Shown: positions 1 to 9,604 of the stretch, piece after piece | How the letters are laid out: every line of letters begins with the position of its first letter | How positions within the stretch are numbered: position 1 is the first letter of the stretch | Assembly: GCF_008369125.1 (NCBI RefSeq) | Contig: NZ_VOAY01000001.1 | Location: forward strand, 1,612,001 to 1,676,000 | DNA: 64,000 nt | DNA from: Allopusillimonas sp008369125 | GTDB taxonomy: Bacteria > Pseudomonadota > Gammaproteobacteria > Burkholderiales > Burkholderiaceae_B | Direction of reading: 5' to 3' | Notes under the pieces: model-generated | The model's input: only the letters and a program-made list of their open reading frames with translations | Databases searched by the model: none | What the model was told of the DNA's origin: nothing | Program-made: the position numbers and the translations under genes

Positions 1-163
1 CAGCGGCCAGAAGGCTACTGCCTGCCTGAACGCGCTGATCACATCATCAAGCAAGCAAACTTACTAACGAGTTGCCTGCTTATGTCGCTGTCTGGTGCCC
101 CAGCAATGCGAACCAGGCTACATCTAACAGACAGGCAATTGACGTGAGCAGGTCTGCTATACC

Positions 164-184
164 GAGGCATCCCTGGGACGCCTC
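164..184 (-). terminator. hairpin downstream of the acyl-CoA synthetase gene
   Basis: Read on the minus strand, GAGGC-GTCCC-A-GGGAT-GCCTC folds into a nearly perfect stem just after the stop codon of the acyl-CoA synthetase gene. No T-run follows, so it is either a weak terminator or an mRNA 3' stabiliser. Bases 1-163 to its left hold no recognisable gene. Confidence 0.35.
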
Positions 185-192
185 AGCGTTAA

Positions 193-2352
193 CTAAGCAG
201 TCACGTCATGCTTAACTACAAGCGCATCAACGGCGATGATACGCTCTGCACTGCAGATGAGGGGGTTGACATCGATTTCAGAGATAAACGCCTTCTGATG
301 ATCGATGAGTTCCGACAGCCTGCATATAACGTCAGCCAGCGCGTCCAGATTTACCGGTTCAGAACCACGAAAGCCCGTCAGCATCGCTTTGCCTTGCAGG
401 CGATCAAGCATGGACAGCGCTTCGCCATGGTTGACCGGTGCCAGTTCAAGCACGGTATCTTTTAGCAGCTCAACCATTATGCCCCCCATGCCCACCACAA
501 TAAGCGGGCCAAACATAGGGTCGACTTTTGCGCCCACCATAATCTCAACGCCAGTGGGGACCATAGGTTGCACCAGCACACCGTTAATACTTGGGCGTGG
601 CGTTACCTTGTTGGCATTGGCCATGATGGCCTCGAAGGCACTGGCCACCTCAGCCTCTGTTTTAAGGTTTAGCCTAATTACCCCCGCTTCTGTTTTGTGC
701 AAAATATCGGGTGACTCTGCCTTCATGGCCACCGGGTAACCCATATTTTTGGCGACCGCCACTGCATCCTGGGCTGATTGAACAAGCTTGTCTTCAACCA
801 CAGCTATGCCGTAAGCATGCAAAACCTGTTTAGCTTCACGCTCGGTAAGTGCAATATTGCGTACAGCATCAAGCAACGATGCCCCATTTTTTACACTTTC
901 TGTCGTCACTCGCCGCGCCAGTGTGCGTGGCTGAGCAGCCAACCATTTTTCCCGCTCATGCCAGCGTGCAAGTGTGGCGAAACACCGGTCCATGGAACGG
1001 AACAAAGCGATATGCGAATCTAGCTCAGCCTCGACGGCACCCGGCCCTTCCAGCCATTCAGTGAGCCAAACAGCGCACACGATCTTGCCATGACGGCGCG
1101 CTGCTTCGCTGAACACTTTAAGCCGGGCTGCCACAAGCTCATAGGCCAGTATATGAGGCACAACCACGGCCCCGTAGCCATCGTCGCTCATAAGCGCTTC
1201 CAGACAATCATGCAGGCTCTGGGGGTCGCCGAGTACCTGTGCGGTAACGTCACACGGGTTGTTGGGCGAACCGAACTCTGGCACCACACGCTCGAGTACG
1301 GCACGCGTCTTGGGCTGTGGCGCAGGCAACTGCACATGATGAAGCTCAGCCTTGTCTGCCGACATAATGCATGCGCCGCCTGAGGTAGCAACGACCGCGA
1401 CACCGGTGGCTTTGGGCTGTGCCACCTTGCCAAAGAACGCTGCAGTTTCAATCAAGGACTCAAGGTCATCAACGACAACCATGCCAGCGCGGCGAAACGC
1501 TGCTCTGTACGCTGCATCGGAACCTGCAAGTGATCCGGTATGCGACATGGCGCCGGCGGCACCTTGCTCGCCGGTGGCCATTTTGTAGATAACAATAGGC
1601 TTGTTTGCAGCGTGCGCCACATTGGCCGCCTCAATCAGGCGAGCTGGGTTGGCCATGCCTTCAAACAGGCAGGCGATCACTTTGCAACTTGGGTCGTCGG
1701 CAAGATAGCTGATCTGGTCTGCGATATCTACATCGCACGCATTTCCGCAGGTAAGCAGATGGCTAAACGAAATGCCATGTTCAGTGGCCTGGGCCAGCGC
1801 AAAGCCCAAGGCACCTGACTGGCTTACCAAGCCGATGGCATTGGCGCTGGGGGCCAGCTTACGCGTACTGGATGACCCAAGAAACGTACCCATGAAGCCG
1901 CTTTCGAAGTTTATGGCGCCAATACAATTGGGCCCCAGAAGGGGGACGCCAGAGTCGCGGGCAATTTTTGCCAGTTGCTCTTGCTGCTCAAGGCGATCAG
2001 GCTTGCCGGTTTCGCCATACCCAGACGAATATAAAATAATGCCACCCACACCACACTCGGCGCATTCGGCCACGATCTGTTCAACGGCCTCGCGTGGCAC
2101 TGCAATAATCACGCAGTCGGGCACTTCTGGCAACGCCTTAATAGATGGGTAGCACGGGCGCTCGCCCACGCGGTCGTAGCGGGCATTAACCAGGTAGGTT
2201 TTGCCATCAAACTCTGCCCCGTCCATAAGCGCCAGCACTTTGGAGCCAAATGCCTTTTCATTGGTCGATGCGCCAACAATCGCAACGCTTTTGGGCGCAA
2301 ACATGCGAACCATGTCTTTGTGGCGGTAAACTCCTCGAGGTACAACATTCAT
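193..2352 (-). CDS. acetate-CoA ligase (ADP-forming) family acyl-CoA synthetase
   Basis: A 719-residue single-chain NDP-forming acyl-CoA synthetase, cytoplasmic, which would convert a carboxylic acid plus CoA and ATP to acyl-CoA. The order is an N-terminal CoA-binding Rossmann domain (FAPKSVAIVGAS near residue 20), succinyl-CoA-ligase-like domains (GLVSQSGAL near 175; SHTGSLAGSDAAYR near 270), and a C-terminal ATP-grasp domain (YPVAMKAESPDILHKTEAG). There is no GNAT acetyltransferase domain, so it differs from Pat-type fusions. The first ATG has no clear ribosome site; a second methionine 13 codons in (MVRMFAPK) follows GAGGAG at long spacing. The acid cannot be named. It is transcribed divergently from the flavin reductase. 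Confidence 0.85.
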   Translation of the reverse strand: MNVVPRGVYRHKDMVRMFAPKSVAIVGASTNEKAFGSKVLALMDGAEFDGKTYLVNARYDRVGERPCYPSIKALPEVPDCVIIAVPREAVEQIVAECAECGVGGIILYSSGYGETGKPDRLEQQEQLAKIARDSGVPLLGPNCIGAINFESGFMGTFLGSSSTRKLAPSANAIGLVSQSGALGFALAQATEHGISFSHLLTCGNACDVDIADQISYLADDPSCKVIACLFEGMANPARLIEAANVAHAANKPIVIYKMATGEQGAAGAMSHTGSLAGSDAAYRAAFRRAGMVVVDDLESLIETAAFFGKVAQPKATGVAVVATSGGACIMSADKAELHHVQLPAPQPKTRAVLERVVPEFGSPNNPCDVTAQVLGDPQSLHDCLEALMSDDGYGAVVVPHILAYELVAARLKVFSEAARRHGKIVCAVWLTEWLEGPGAVEAELDSHIALFRSMDRCFATLARWHEREKWLAAQPRTLARRVTTESVKNGASLLDAVRNIALTEREAKQVLHAYGIAVVEDKLVQSAQDAVAVAKNMGYPVAMKAESPDILHKTEAGVIRLNLKTEAEVASAFEAIMANANKVTPRPSINGVLVQPMVPTGVEIMVGAKVDPMFGPLIVVGMGGIMVELLKDTVLELAPVNHGEALSMLDRLQGKAMLTGFRGSEPVNLDALADVICRLSELIDHQKAFISEIDVNPLICSAERIIAVDALVVKHDVTA

Positions 2353-2577
2353 GTCGTCACACCATCAAAGTTAAAATCGAATACGGGCATACTCATGTTC
2401 ATTACCTCTCTCCAAATCTTCTGGCGGCCGACCCCGTCTTTATTTATGTAGTCGACCCAGCCTTTGGTGTATAAAAAGCAGTTACCTGCCGACATCTGAC
2501 CCCGCCCTATTTGCCCGCTAGAATCCACGTTCCACTATACCGTTTCGGAATCAGCCGTAACTTTACAGGAGATCAGC

Positions 2578-3129
2578 ATGACTCAATACAAGATCGCTGT
2601 TGTTGTGGGAAGCTTGCGCAAGGAGTCGTTTAACCTCAAGCTCGCTGGCGCCCTTGCAAAACTTGCGCCGCCAGAGTTTACGTTCAAGCAAATTGAAATC
2701 GGCGATCTTCCGCTCTACAACCAAGATGATGACAAAGATCAGGCGCCCTCGGTCAAGCGCCTGAAAGCAGAAATCGTAGAGGCCAACGGGGTCGTTTTTG
2801 TAACGCCGGAACACAACCGCAGTGTTCCGAGTGCGCTCAAAAACGCCATAGACCATGCTTCAAGGCCTTCAGGAAAAAGCGTCTGGGCTGGCAAGCCAGC
2901 CGGCGTGCTGGGTGTATCGCCAGGCGCCACTGGCACCGCGATGGCCCAGCAGCATCTCAGAAACTCACTTGCCTGCCTGGACATGCCCACAATGGGCCAG
3001 CCAGAAGCTTTCGTTCAGGCAAAAGAAGGCCTGTTCAACGAAGACGGCAGCATAGGCGAAAAAAGCAAAGCGTTTTTGCAGGGCTGGATGGATCGCTATG
3101 TGGCCTGGGTAAAGCAACACAGCAACTGA
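2578..3129 (+). CDS. NADPH-dependent FMN reductase (ChrR/YieF-like)
   Basis: A 183-residue flavodoxin-fold reductase that would use NAD(P)H and FMN to reduce quinones, chromate or similar acceptors in the cytoplasm. The FMN phosphate loop GSLRKESFN lies near residue 12 and the family motif TPEHNRSVPSALKNAIDHASR runs from about residue 76. Length fits the family. The start is well set by AGGAG 8 bases before the ATG. It stands alone and is convergent with the acyltransferase gene. Substrate is unknown. Confidence 0.85.
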   Translation: MTQYKIAVVVGSLRKESFNLKLAGALAKLAPPEFTFKQIEIGDLPLYNQDDDKDQAPSVKRLKAEIVEANGVVFVTPEHNRSVPSALKNAIDHASRPSGKSVWAGKPAGVLGVSPGATGTAMAQQHLRNSLACLDMPTMGQPEAFVQAKEGLFNEDGSIGEKSKAFLQGWMDRYVAWVKQHSN

Positions 3130-3213
3130 TTTATTGCCGTTACCGCAGTAGCAGGCCGCTAATCACAGGTAAGCATTCCAAAGAAAGTGGTCTCATCGCC
3201 TCTGCATCTGCCC

Positions 3214-3229
3214 GCCCCTTTTCCGGGGC
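3214..3229. terminator. possible terminator hairpin between convergent genes
   Basis: GCCCC-TTTTCC-GGGGC forms a short GC-rich stem followed by TT in the gap between the flavin reductase (ends 3129) and the convergent acyltransferase (ends 3329). The T-run is poor, so this is a weak call. Confidence 0.3.
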
Positions 3230-3328
3230 TTAAAGCAGACATTCATCGTCTCGGTATTGACATCGTCGCCCGCCAGAATGGCGACGCTCCCTATGGTGCA
3301 CTGGCGCAACATCTGCAGAGCATCTCGA

Positions 3329-4594
3329 TCAGGCGGTGCGCTCAGCCATAAACAGCCGCTTGCCAAACTTGTCCGCGATCTTCATCGATGGCCTATCGAC
3401 ATGTTTATAAAAAAAATACGAGAAAAAATAGGTACCGGAGAACACAACCACCAGACAGACCAGCAGCGAATACATGTTCTTGCCCATTTCAAGAAATATA
3501 TATTTACCCGCAGTGGCCAACATAAATGGATGCAGCAAATAAACGGAAAATGACAGCTTGCCTACCCATGCCAGCAGCTTTGCGCCTGGGCCAGGTTCGG
3601 CTAAGCGGGTTCGGCCGGCACCGGCCAGGATAGACACCAGTATGCAGAGCGCCCCCAACGCAGGGTATACGATCGAAGGATCAGCGTGCGGTGCCAAGAA
3701 CTGATACCCAGCGGTCACGGGCTCGAGCCAGCGATAGGAAGCGCTGGTTGCATAAAAACCGATCAGATAACATCCAGACAAAAGCAGAGGCACTGTCAGC
3801 AAGGCCACGCGACGCGCGGGCAGCCTTCTTATCGCCGCAAAATCGACTTGAGCCAGTGCAGCGCCAAAAAAGAACAAACTATAAAGGCTGTATGCCTTGG
3901 GCATGAACAACAAAAAACAAGCCAGCACCATGCATAGCCTGATCGATAACATTCTATTTTTGCGCGTTAGGGCAAAGTGCGCAAAAACCAGCAGCGAACC
4001 ATAAAACTCAATAGAGATGGTCCACAGCACGTAATCAAAATTGCCATCACCCAGCAACATGCTGCCGTACAGTGCAGACTTCAACATCTGAGCAAAGCCC
4101 AGTCCCTGATCGGGGAAATCAAGGAAATTATTGATGCCCGCCGGCGCTGAAGGGAATGCATTGAACACGATACCCAGATAGCCAATAAGCACCGCCGCCG
4201 CCACCGGCAGGCCAAGGCGCAGATAACGCTTGCTTGCCGCCATCGACACGTAGTTGTCATCCAGCGGCGCCTTCTTGATGCAGGCAGAACATAGTACATA
4301 GCCGCTGAGTAAAAAAAACAGCAACACCGCCGCACCACCACGATAAAAGAACGTGACGGGCGAATTAAAAATGCTCAGAGCAAGCGTGGACGGAGCCCCG
4401 TCAGCAAGACCATAATGAATCTCGCTGTAATAAAGCAAAAAGACATGGGAAAAAATGACGCTGATGGCGGCGAGCCCGCGCACGCCGTCGAGCGTGATTG
4501 AGTGGCTACCCTGCCCGGCGGTCGGCGTTGTTGAATGGCCGCGAGTGCGCTCTTTGGAGTACGAGCTTGGGTGGGTTTTGTTGGCCTTTTGCAT
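3329..4594 (-). CDS. acyltransferase 3 family membrane protein
   Basis: An integral-membrane acyltransferase of the Acyl_transf_3 (OafA/NodX-like) group, which O-acylates sugars of exported or surface polysaccharides. The hallmark LDGVRGLAAISVIFSHV opens the first membrane segment; RGGAAVLLFFLLSGYVL follows, then about eight further hydrophobic helices, ending in a basic tail. I use the ATG at 4594 (421 residues); the frame stays open to a TTG at 4669, which would add 25 residues of unusual composition. The ribosome site is weak for either, so the N-terminus is uncertain. No polysaccharide genes are beside it, so the acceptor is unknown. Confidence 0.8.
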   Translation of the reverse strand: MQKANKTHPSSYSKERTRGHSTTPTAGQGSHSITLDGVRGLAAISVIFSHVFLLYYSEIHYGLADGAPSTLALSIFNSPVTFFYRGGAAVLLFFLLSGYVLCSACIKKAPLDDNYVSMAASKRYLRLGLPVAAAVLIGYLGIVFNAFPSAPAGINNFLDFPDQGLGFAQMLKSALYGSMLLGDGNFDYVLWTISIEFYGSLLVFAHFALTRKNRMLSIRLCMVLACFLLFMPKAYSLYSLFFFGAALAQVDFAAIRRLPARRVALLTVPLLLSGCYLIGFYATSASYRWLEPVTAGYQFLAPHADPSIVYPALGALCILVSILAGAGRTRLAEPGPGAKLLAWVGKLSFSVYLLHPFMLATAGKYIFLEMGKNMYSLLVCLVVVFSGTYFFSYFFYKHVDRPSMKIADKFGKRLFMAERTA

Positions 4595-4745
4595 CAAGAC
4601 GATAACGGTATCCTTGGACGGAAATCGATACGTCAATGATAGCAAACAAGCTACGTCAGAAATGCCCAACAGCTAGGCAAACCCTTGCTTCAGACACGAC
4701 ATGACACCATTTTTTACAGCCAGGCACGGCCAAGTTGCAGGCTGT

Positions 4746-5507
4746 TTATTGAATGCGTATTTCGTAACGGAAATTTTGCGCATGCCCGTAAGACACCCTG
4801 TACTCGATGGGCTTGCCTTTGATGTCGTGGGCGGTTCTTTCTATTTTTACCAGCAGGTCGCCCACATGGGTATTTAAGTACGCGTCAACATGGCTGGTAG
4901 TAAACGTTAGCGTTTCGGTGGCCGAGAACACAAACTGGTCACACACTTCATCGTAGAAGGGATACAGCAAGTTGCCAAAGTGACCGAGCGGTACATCAAC
5001 CAGTTTGCCAAACCCGGTCTTAGACAACCAGATGCTTTCGCTTAAAACAATGCGCTCTTCTACCAGCCGCACACGCTCCAGGTGTATGAGCGCCTCGTCA
5101 ACACCCAGACCCAGGCGCCGGTTAATGTCTGCCTGGGGTTTGACTACTGACAGTTTCTTTACCAGACCCGTAGGCACCACCTGATTACCCGCCGTGTCGC
5201 GGTAACGAAAAAAACGTAGCAGCGAATTTTGAAAGTCTGGGCGTTTAATGTATGTGCCCTTGCCCTGTACTTTGACCAGCAGACCATCTTTGACAAGCCG
5301 CTCAACGGCCTTGCGGATGGTGCCAACCGATACACCGTATTCTAGCGACAGCGCCTGTTCAGTGGGAATAGGTTCGGAAGAACTCCAGGCACGATGAACC
5401 AGCCGTTCTTGAATAGCCAAGCGAACCCGCTCATAGAGAGGTACGGCTACGCCTTCAAACGGCGCGGGAGGTGATGCAGGCATTTGATCAAATGCAGGGG
5501 AATTCAT
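4746..5507 (-). CDS. GntR family regulator, HutC/UTRA type
   Basis: A 253-residue regulator. The N-terminal winged helix-turn-helix runs from about residue 22 to 90 (PTEQALSLEYGVSVGTIRKAVERL, here cut short: key part SVGTIRKAVERL), and the C-terminal half is a UTRA ligand-binding domain (IHLERVRLVEERIVLSESIWL). It is the last gene of a leftward operon, overlapping the amidohydrolase by 4 bases, so it is probably autoregulated. Its likely operator is the long perfect palindrome at 7641-7670, just before the first gene of the operon. The ligand is presumably the substrate or a product of the neighbouring pathway. Confidence 0.85.
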   Translation of the reverse strand: MNSPAFDQMPASPPAPFEGVAVPLYERVRLAIQERLVHRAWSSSEPIPTEQALSLEYGVSVGTIRKAVERLVKDGLLVKVQGKGTYIKRPDFQNSLLRFFRYRDTAGNQVVPTGLVKKLSVVKPQADINRRLGLGVDEALIHLERVRLVEERIVLSESIWLSKTGFGKLVDVPLGHFGNLLYPFYDEVCDQFVFSATETLTFTTSHVDAYLNTHVGDLLVKIERTAHDIKGKPIEYRVSYGHAQNFRYEIRIQ

Positions 5508-6322
5508 GGCGCAAAATTGAATAGGTTTAGCGCGTTCTCGCCCATGATCTGCATACGCGTTGTTGCGTCGGAGACCAGCGAATCAAGAAAGCGAACCGAT
5601 GCGTCGTAGTTTACCTGATCACCATGTTGGGTATGCGGCCAGTCACTGCCCCACACCAGCCGATGCCCCATCCCTTTTTCGACCAGCCGACGATACGCCT
5701 GTTGTGCATGATGGCAACCACGTTCGCCTGCGCCCAGACGGTAGTACCCCGACACCTTGATCCAGTGCATGACCGGATTTAGCAGATCAAGAACCGTCTG
5801 ATAATCTTCATCGTTTGTACCTTTTTCGGGGTCGGGCCGACCAAAATGGTCAATGACAACTGGCCCTGCATAGTCGTGCAGCGCGGGCAGCAAAACGCGA
5901 AGATACGCCGGCGGGCAATGCAGCTCAAGCTGCCAGCCTTGGTCACCCAGAACTGCCAGAAACCGTTGCCATACAGGCAACTTAAAATCAGGCAAAGGTT
6001 TGCCAAACAGATTTAAACGTGCACCCACAATACCCTGAGAAGCAAGGGCTACCAGCGTTGATGTGTCTGTGTCCAAAGGGAGAACCGCAATGCCTTTTAG
6101 GCGCTTGGGGTGCCGGGCAATGGCCGCAAGCATCTGCTCGTTGTCAAAACCCAGAAAGCTGGGCTGAACCAGTACACCATAATCCATGCCATGCTGATCT
6201 AGGTGGGCCAGATAATCGTCGAGCAATGCATCCGCATCTGGACGGTATCGTGCGCCTTCAACCAGTGTTTTCGGCAATGAAAAAACATGCGCGTGTGTAT
6301 CAACCTTTTTTAGCGTTTTCAT
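5504..6322 (-). CDS. amidohydrolase family protein (lactonase-like)
   Basis: A 272-residue TIM-barrel hydrolase of the amidohydrolase-2 group that includes 2-pyrone-4,6-dicarboxylate lactonase and sugar-lactone hydrolases. Visible metal-site motifs are VDTHAHVF near residue 7, LELHCP near 150, VIDHFGRPD near 175 and WGSDWPHTQH near 240. Context with sugar-acid dehydratases suggests a lactone hydrolase. It overlaps the permease gene upstream (ATGA) and the GntR gene downstream, so all three are made from one mRNA. The substrate is inferred from context only. Confidence 0.8.
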   Translation of the reverse strand: MKTLKKVDTHAHVFSLPKTLVEGARYRPDADALLDDYLAHLDQHGMDYGVLVQPSFLGFDNEQMLAAIARHPKRLKGIAVLPLDTDTSTLVALASQGIVGARLNLFGKPLPDFKLPVWQRFLAVLGDQGWQLELHCPPAYLRVLLPALHDYAGPVVIDHFGRPDPEKGTNDEDYQTVLDLLNPVMHWIKVSGYYRLGAGERGCHHAQQAYRRLVEKGMGHRLVWGSDWPHTQHGDQVNYDASVRFLDSLVSDATTRMQIMGENALNLFNFAP

Positions 6323-7611
6323 GCCATTACCGCCTGAACCACAAGCGTGGCCAACAACGCTGCGCCAAAGCCCAACGGTACGGCGCGAAACAACAGGTCA
6401 TCAAACAATGCGGTTTTGTCGGCTTGCTGCGGCGCCGAACCCAAAATGAGACTGCCACCCGAAGAAAACGGCGAGATGGCTGACGATTGCGCACCCACCA
6501 CAATACACACAAACAAAATCAGGGGGCTGTAGCCGGTGGCCGCCGCGATGGCCGGTACGATAGGAAAGAGCGCAGGGGTAACAACACCGAGTGTGCTGGC
6601 AAACATAGACATGAAGGCGCCAATAACACACATGGCCAGCGGTATAAGCAGAAACGGAATATTGGCAGACACCCAGTGGGACAGCACATCAATAACCCCT
6701 GCATGAATGGCCACCTCGATCAACATGCCCACGCCGCAAATCATGATGAGTGTGTTCCAAGGCACCAGGGCCACGACTTTTCCTTCGTCAGCCAGCCGGA
6801 GCAACAGGCTGATAACCGAAAATATAATGGCGACGAAGGCGATATCGAGCTTGGAGTTCAAGAAACTGATAGACCCACTGTGGGGAAACAGAATGTGCAA
6901 AACAGGGAACACCAACAGCACGGCCATCAGTGTCAAAATCAACACCAGTGATTGCTTTTGCTTGCGGTCAAAGGGTGCCGGCTTTTCGGCAGCGATCTGA
7001 ATATTTAATTTGCCGCGAAACATAAGCAGGTACGCGCCAATCACCACGACCGGGATCGCCAGAGTGGCAGCGAAGATGGCCGTTGCGTTAACAAATGCCT
7101 GTGGTGCGGTAACCCCTGCCCCTTCCATAAGGCCACGAAAGATCACCCCACTTTGAGAGGTCATGAAATTGGCACCGGCCAAGGCGCCATAATTGACGGC
7201 CATCCCTCCTATCACCTTGCTCATGCCTGTTTTCTGACAAAGCAAAAGTGTCATCGGCGCCATAAAGGCCAGCACCGTATAAAACCCGGCCCCCAGTGCA
7301 GCAATAATGGTTGCCGACGCGAAAATCGCCAAAGGCAGCAACGCCGGAAAACGCCGGCAGGTGTATAGCAAATGGTTGGCCAGTTTTTCAAGTGCGCCGT
7401 TCACCATGGCCACGTTGTAAAACAAGGTTACCGACAAAATAATAAAAAATATCTTGATGGGCCAAAACCCAATCACCTCGGATGAATTCAACCCCAGGCC
7501 AAAACACCCGATCAGGTACGCAAAAACGATGGCGAAAAAGCCGATATTAATTTTGGTCTTGTAGCCGACGGCAATGGACAACAAGATCGCAGCAATGATT
7601 ACGAGCGTCAC
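6319..7611 (-). CDS. MatC/SLC13-like permease
   Basis: A 430-residue, very hydrophobic inner-membrane transporter with about 11-12 predicted helices. The N-terminal half resembles the MatC dicarboxylate-carrier N-domain and the ion-transporter superfamily (FYTVLAFMAPMTLLL; two related halves). It would import an organic acid for the amidohydrolase encoded next. The start is GTG at 7609-7611 behind AAGGAAAT; there is no better ATG. It is the first gene of the leftward operon and lies 30 bases from the palindrome at 7641-7670. The substrate is unknown; a dicarboxylate or sugar acid is likely. Confidence 0.75.
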   Translation of the reverse strand: MTLVIIAAILLSIAVGYKTKINIGFFAIVFAYLIGCFGLGLNSSEVIGFWPIKIFFIILSVTLFYNVAMVNGALEKLANHLLYTCRRFPALLPLAIFASATIIAALGAGFYTVLAFMAPMTLLLCQKTGMSKVIGGMAVNYGALAGANFMTSQSGVIFRGLMEGAGVTAPQAFVNATAIFAATLAIPVVVIGAYLLMFRGKLNIQIAAEKPAPFDRKQKQSLVLILTLMAVLLVFPVLHILFPHSGSISFLNSKLDIAFVAIIFSVISLLLRLADEGKVVALVPWNTLIMICGVGMLIEVAIHAGVIDVLSHWVSANIPFLLIPLAMCVIGAFMSMFASTLGVVTPALFPIVPAIAAATGYSPLILFVCIVVGAQSSAISPFSSGGSLILGSAPQQADKTALFDDLLFRAVPLGFGAALLATLVVQAVMA

Positions 7612-7640
7612 ATTATTTCCTTGAGTAAGGTCGCAATCTT

Positions 7641-7670
7641 ATCATCTAGTCATGTATATGACTAGATGAT
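7641..7670. promoter_or_regulatory. 30-bp perfect interrupted palindrome, candidate GntR/UTRA operator
   Basis: Arms ATCATCTAGTCAT and ATGACTAGATGAT (13 bases each, no mismatch) flank GTAT. The centre CATGTATATG has the GTATA-type core seen in HutC-family GntR operators. It sits 30 bases upstream of the permease start, where a repressor would block the leftward promoter, and that operon ends in a GntR/UTRA gene. The pairing of regulator and site is inference. Confidence 0.7.
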
Positions 7671-7794
7671 TTTAACCCAAGAATATGTTACGGAACGCGA
7701 CGGCGGATCAGGGGTCTGATGCGGAACCTGATAACAAATAGGGGTAAACGCTAGTATCGACACGTGTCCCCAGACGCTTATTATTCACGACAGA

Positions 7795-7806
7795 ATTGTC
7801 GACAAT
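7795..7806. promoter_or_regulatory. 12-bp palindrome, candidate GntR/FCD operator of the rightward operon
   Basis: ATTGTCGACAAT is a perfect palindrome with the TnGTnnnACnA pattern of FadR/FCD-type GntR operators. It lies 28 bases before the dehydratase start and overlaps AT-rich promoter-like sequence (a TATTAT at 7807-7812 could be the -10). The rightward operon encodes an FCD-type GntR protein at 14878, so negative feedback is plausible. Confidence 0.55.
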
Positions 7807-7834
7807 ATTATTTACAACGCCAACGGAGTCATGA

Positions 7835-9574
7835 ATGGCAGAGCGCACTGGTCTGAAAAAGGGCTTAACCAACTATGGAGATCTGGAATTTTCATTATTT
7901 TTGCGCAAGGCATTCATCAAGGGTGCGGGTTATACCGACGAGGCCCTCGACCGCCCTATCGTGGGCATTGCCAACACCGGCAGCGGCTTTAACCCCTGTC
8001 ACGGCAACATGCCGCAGCTTATAGAGGCGGTTAAGCGCGGCGTCATGCTGGCAGGCGGCATTCCCATTGAATTTCCCACAATTTCTATTCACGAAAGCTT
8101 TTCCCATCCCACGAGCATGTTTTTGCGCAACCTAATGTCCATGGACACCGAGGAGCTCATACGTGCACAACCTATGGATTCGGTGGTACTGATCGGAGGC
8201 TGCGACAAGACCGTACCCGCCCAGCTCATGGGCGCGGCGTCGGCCGGCATCCCTGCGATTCAATTGGTGACGGGGTCAATGTTGACCGGCTCCCATCGCG
8301 GAACTCGAGTGGGTGCCTGTACCGATTGCCGGCGTTACTGGGGCCACTACCGTGCCGACGAAATTGACGCAACCGAGATCGCTGACGTCAACAACCAGCT
8401 GGTCGCCAGCGTCGGAACATGTTCTGTTATGGGTACAGCCAGCACCATGGCATGTCTGGGTGAGGCGCTGGGCATTATGTTGCCGGGTGGTGCTTCAGCA
8501 CCTGCAGTGACCGCCGACCGAACCCGCATCGCCGAGCAAACAGGCACACGGGCGGTAGCCATGATTGCCGCCGGCATGACGCCTGATCGCATTCTTACGG
8601 CCCAGGCCTTTGAAAACGCCTTGCGCGTGCTGTTGGCCATAGGCGGCTCCACCAACGGCATCATCCACCTGACAGCGATTGCCGGGCGCATGGGAATACG
8701 TATCGATCTGGATCAGGTAGACGCCATGAGTGCGGAGACGCCCGTACTTGTCGACCTCAAGCCATCCGGCGAGCACTATATGGAAGACTTGCACAGGGCG
8801 GGAGGCTTGACCACGGTACTGCGCGAGCTCAGGCCGTTGCTACACCTTGAAGCACTGACGATTACCGGCCGCACACTGGGCGAAGAGCTGGACGCTGCCC
8901 CGCCCCCCTTCTCGCAAAACGTGGTGCGCTCACTGAGCCAGCCCATTTACCCTCGCGGCGGTATTGCCGTCTTGCGCGGCAATCTTGCACCGTCGGGCGC
9001 CATCATCAAACAGTCTGCGGCCGCACCCGAACTAATGGTGCACGAGGGCCGTGCCGTAGTGTTTGAAAACACCCAAGACATGGCCGAGCGCATTGACCTG
9101 CCCGACCTGGACGTACACGCCGACGACGTGCTCGTGCTCAAGCAGATCGGCCCCATCGGTGCGCCGGGCATGCCCGAGGCAGGCTACATACCGATTCCAA
9201 AAAAACTGGCGCGACAAGGCGTCAAAGACATGGTCCGTATTTCTGACGGTCGCATGAGTGGCACGGCGGCCGGCACCATTGTCGTACACGTGTCGCCTGA
9301 GTCTGCGTGCGGTGGCCCCCTGGGGCTGGTTCGCACCGGAGACCGCATCAAGCTGGACGTGCCGGAACGCTGCATCAGCTTGCTGGTTGAACAGGCAGAA
9401 CTGGAGGCGCGCGCCAGGCAACTGACACCACCCGAACCCGACCCGACGCTGCGCGGCTACCGCAAACTTTATCTTGAATCGGTGTTACAGGCCGACCAGG
9501 GCTGCGACTTTGACTTTCTTCTGCCGACCGAATTCACCGACAGCGTGCCGCGGTCCAAGCCATCTTCAACCTAA
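7835..9574 (+). CDS. IlvD/Edd family sugar-acid dehydratase
   Basis: A 579-residue Fe-S dehydratase of the IlvD/Edd family; members make 2-keto acids from dihydroxy acids (valine synthesis), 6-phosphogluconate or aldonates such as arabinonate and xylonate. Three cluster cysteines are visible: C55 (NPCHGNM), C123 (GGCDKT) and C196 (VGTCSVMGTA), the arrangement of the [2Fe-2S] aldonate dehydratases. Opening KKGLTNYGDLEFSLFLRKAF and location beside an enolase-superfamily dehydratase and a DapA-like lyase argue for a catabolic aldonate dehydratase, not the biosynthetic IlvD. Start ATG at 7835 has GGAG at 7825; an ATG four bases upstream is out of frame. Confidence 0.85.
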   Translation: MAERTGLKKGLTNYGDLEFSLFLRKAFIKGAGYTDEALDRPIVGIANTGSGFNPCHGNMPQLIEAVKRGVMLAGGIPIEFPTISIHESFSHPTSMFLRNLMSMDTEELIRAQPMDSVVLIGGCDKTVPAQLMGAASAGIPAIQLVTGSMLTGSHRGTRVGACTDCRRYWGHYRADEIDATEIADVNNQLVASVGTCSVMGTASTMACLGEALGIMLPGGASAPAVTADRTRIAEQTGTRAVAMIAAGMTPDRILTAQAFENALRVLLAIGGSTNGIIHLTAIAGRMGIRIDLDQVDAMSAETPVLVDLKPSGEHYMEDLHRAGGLTTVLRELRPLLHLEALTITGRTLGEELDAAPPPFSQNVVRSLSQPIYPRGGIAVLRGNLAPSGAIIKQSAAAPELMVHEGRAVVFENTQDMAERIDLPDLDVHADDVLVLKQIGPIGAPGMPEAGYIPIPKKLARQGVKDMVRISDGRMSGTAAGTIVVHVSPESACGGPLGLVRTGDRIKLDVPERCISLLVEQAELEARARQLTPPEPDPTLRGYRKLYLESVLQADQGCDFDFLLPTEFTDSVPRSKPSST

Positions 9575-9604
9575 CCATTAACACATGATCAAGAGGACGC
9601 ACCC

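Noticed and set aside
1..150. Reading frame open from the left edge to a TGA near 148
   Set aside because: The translation shows no recognisable motif and is too short to support a partial gene.
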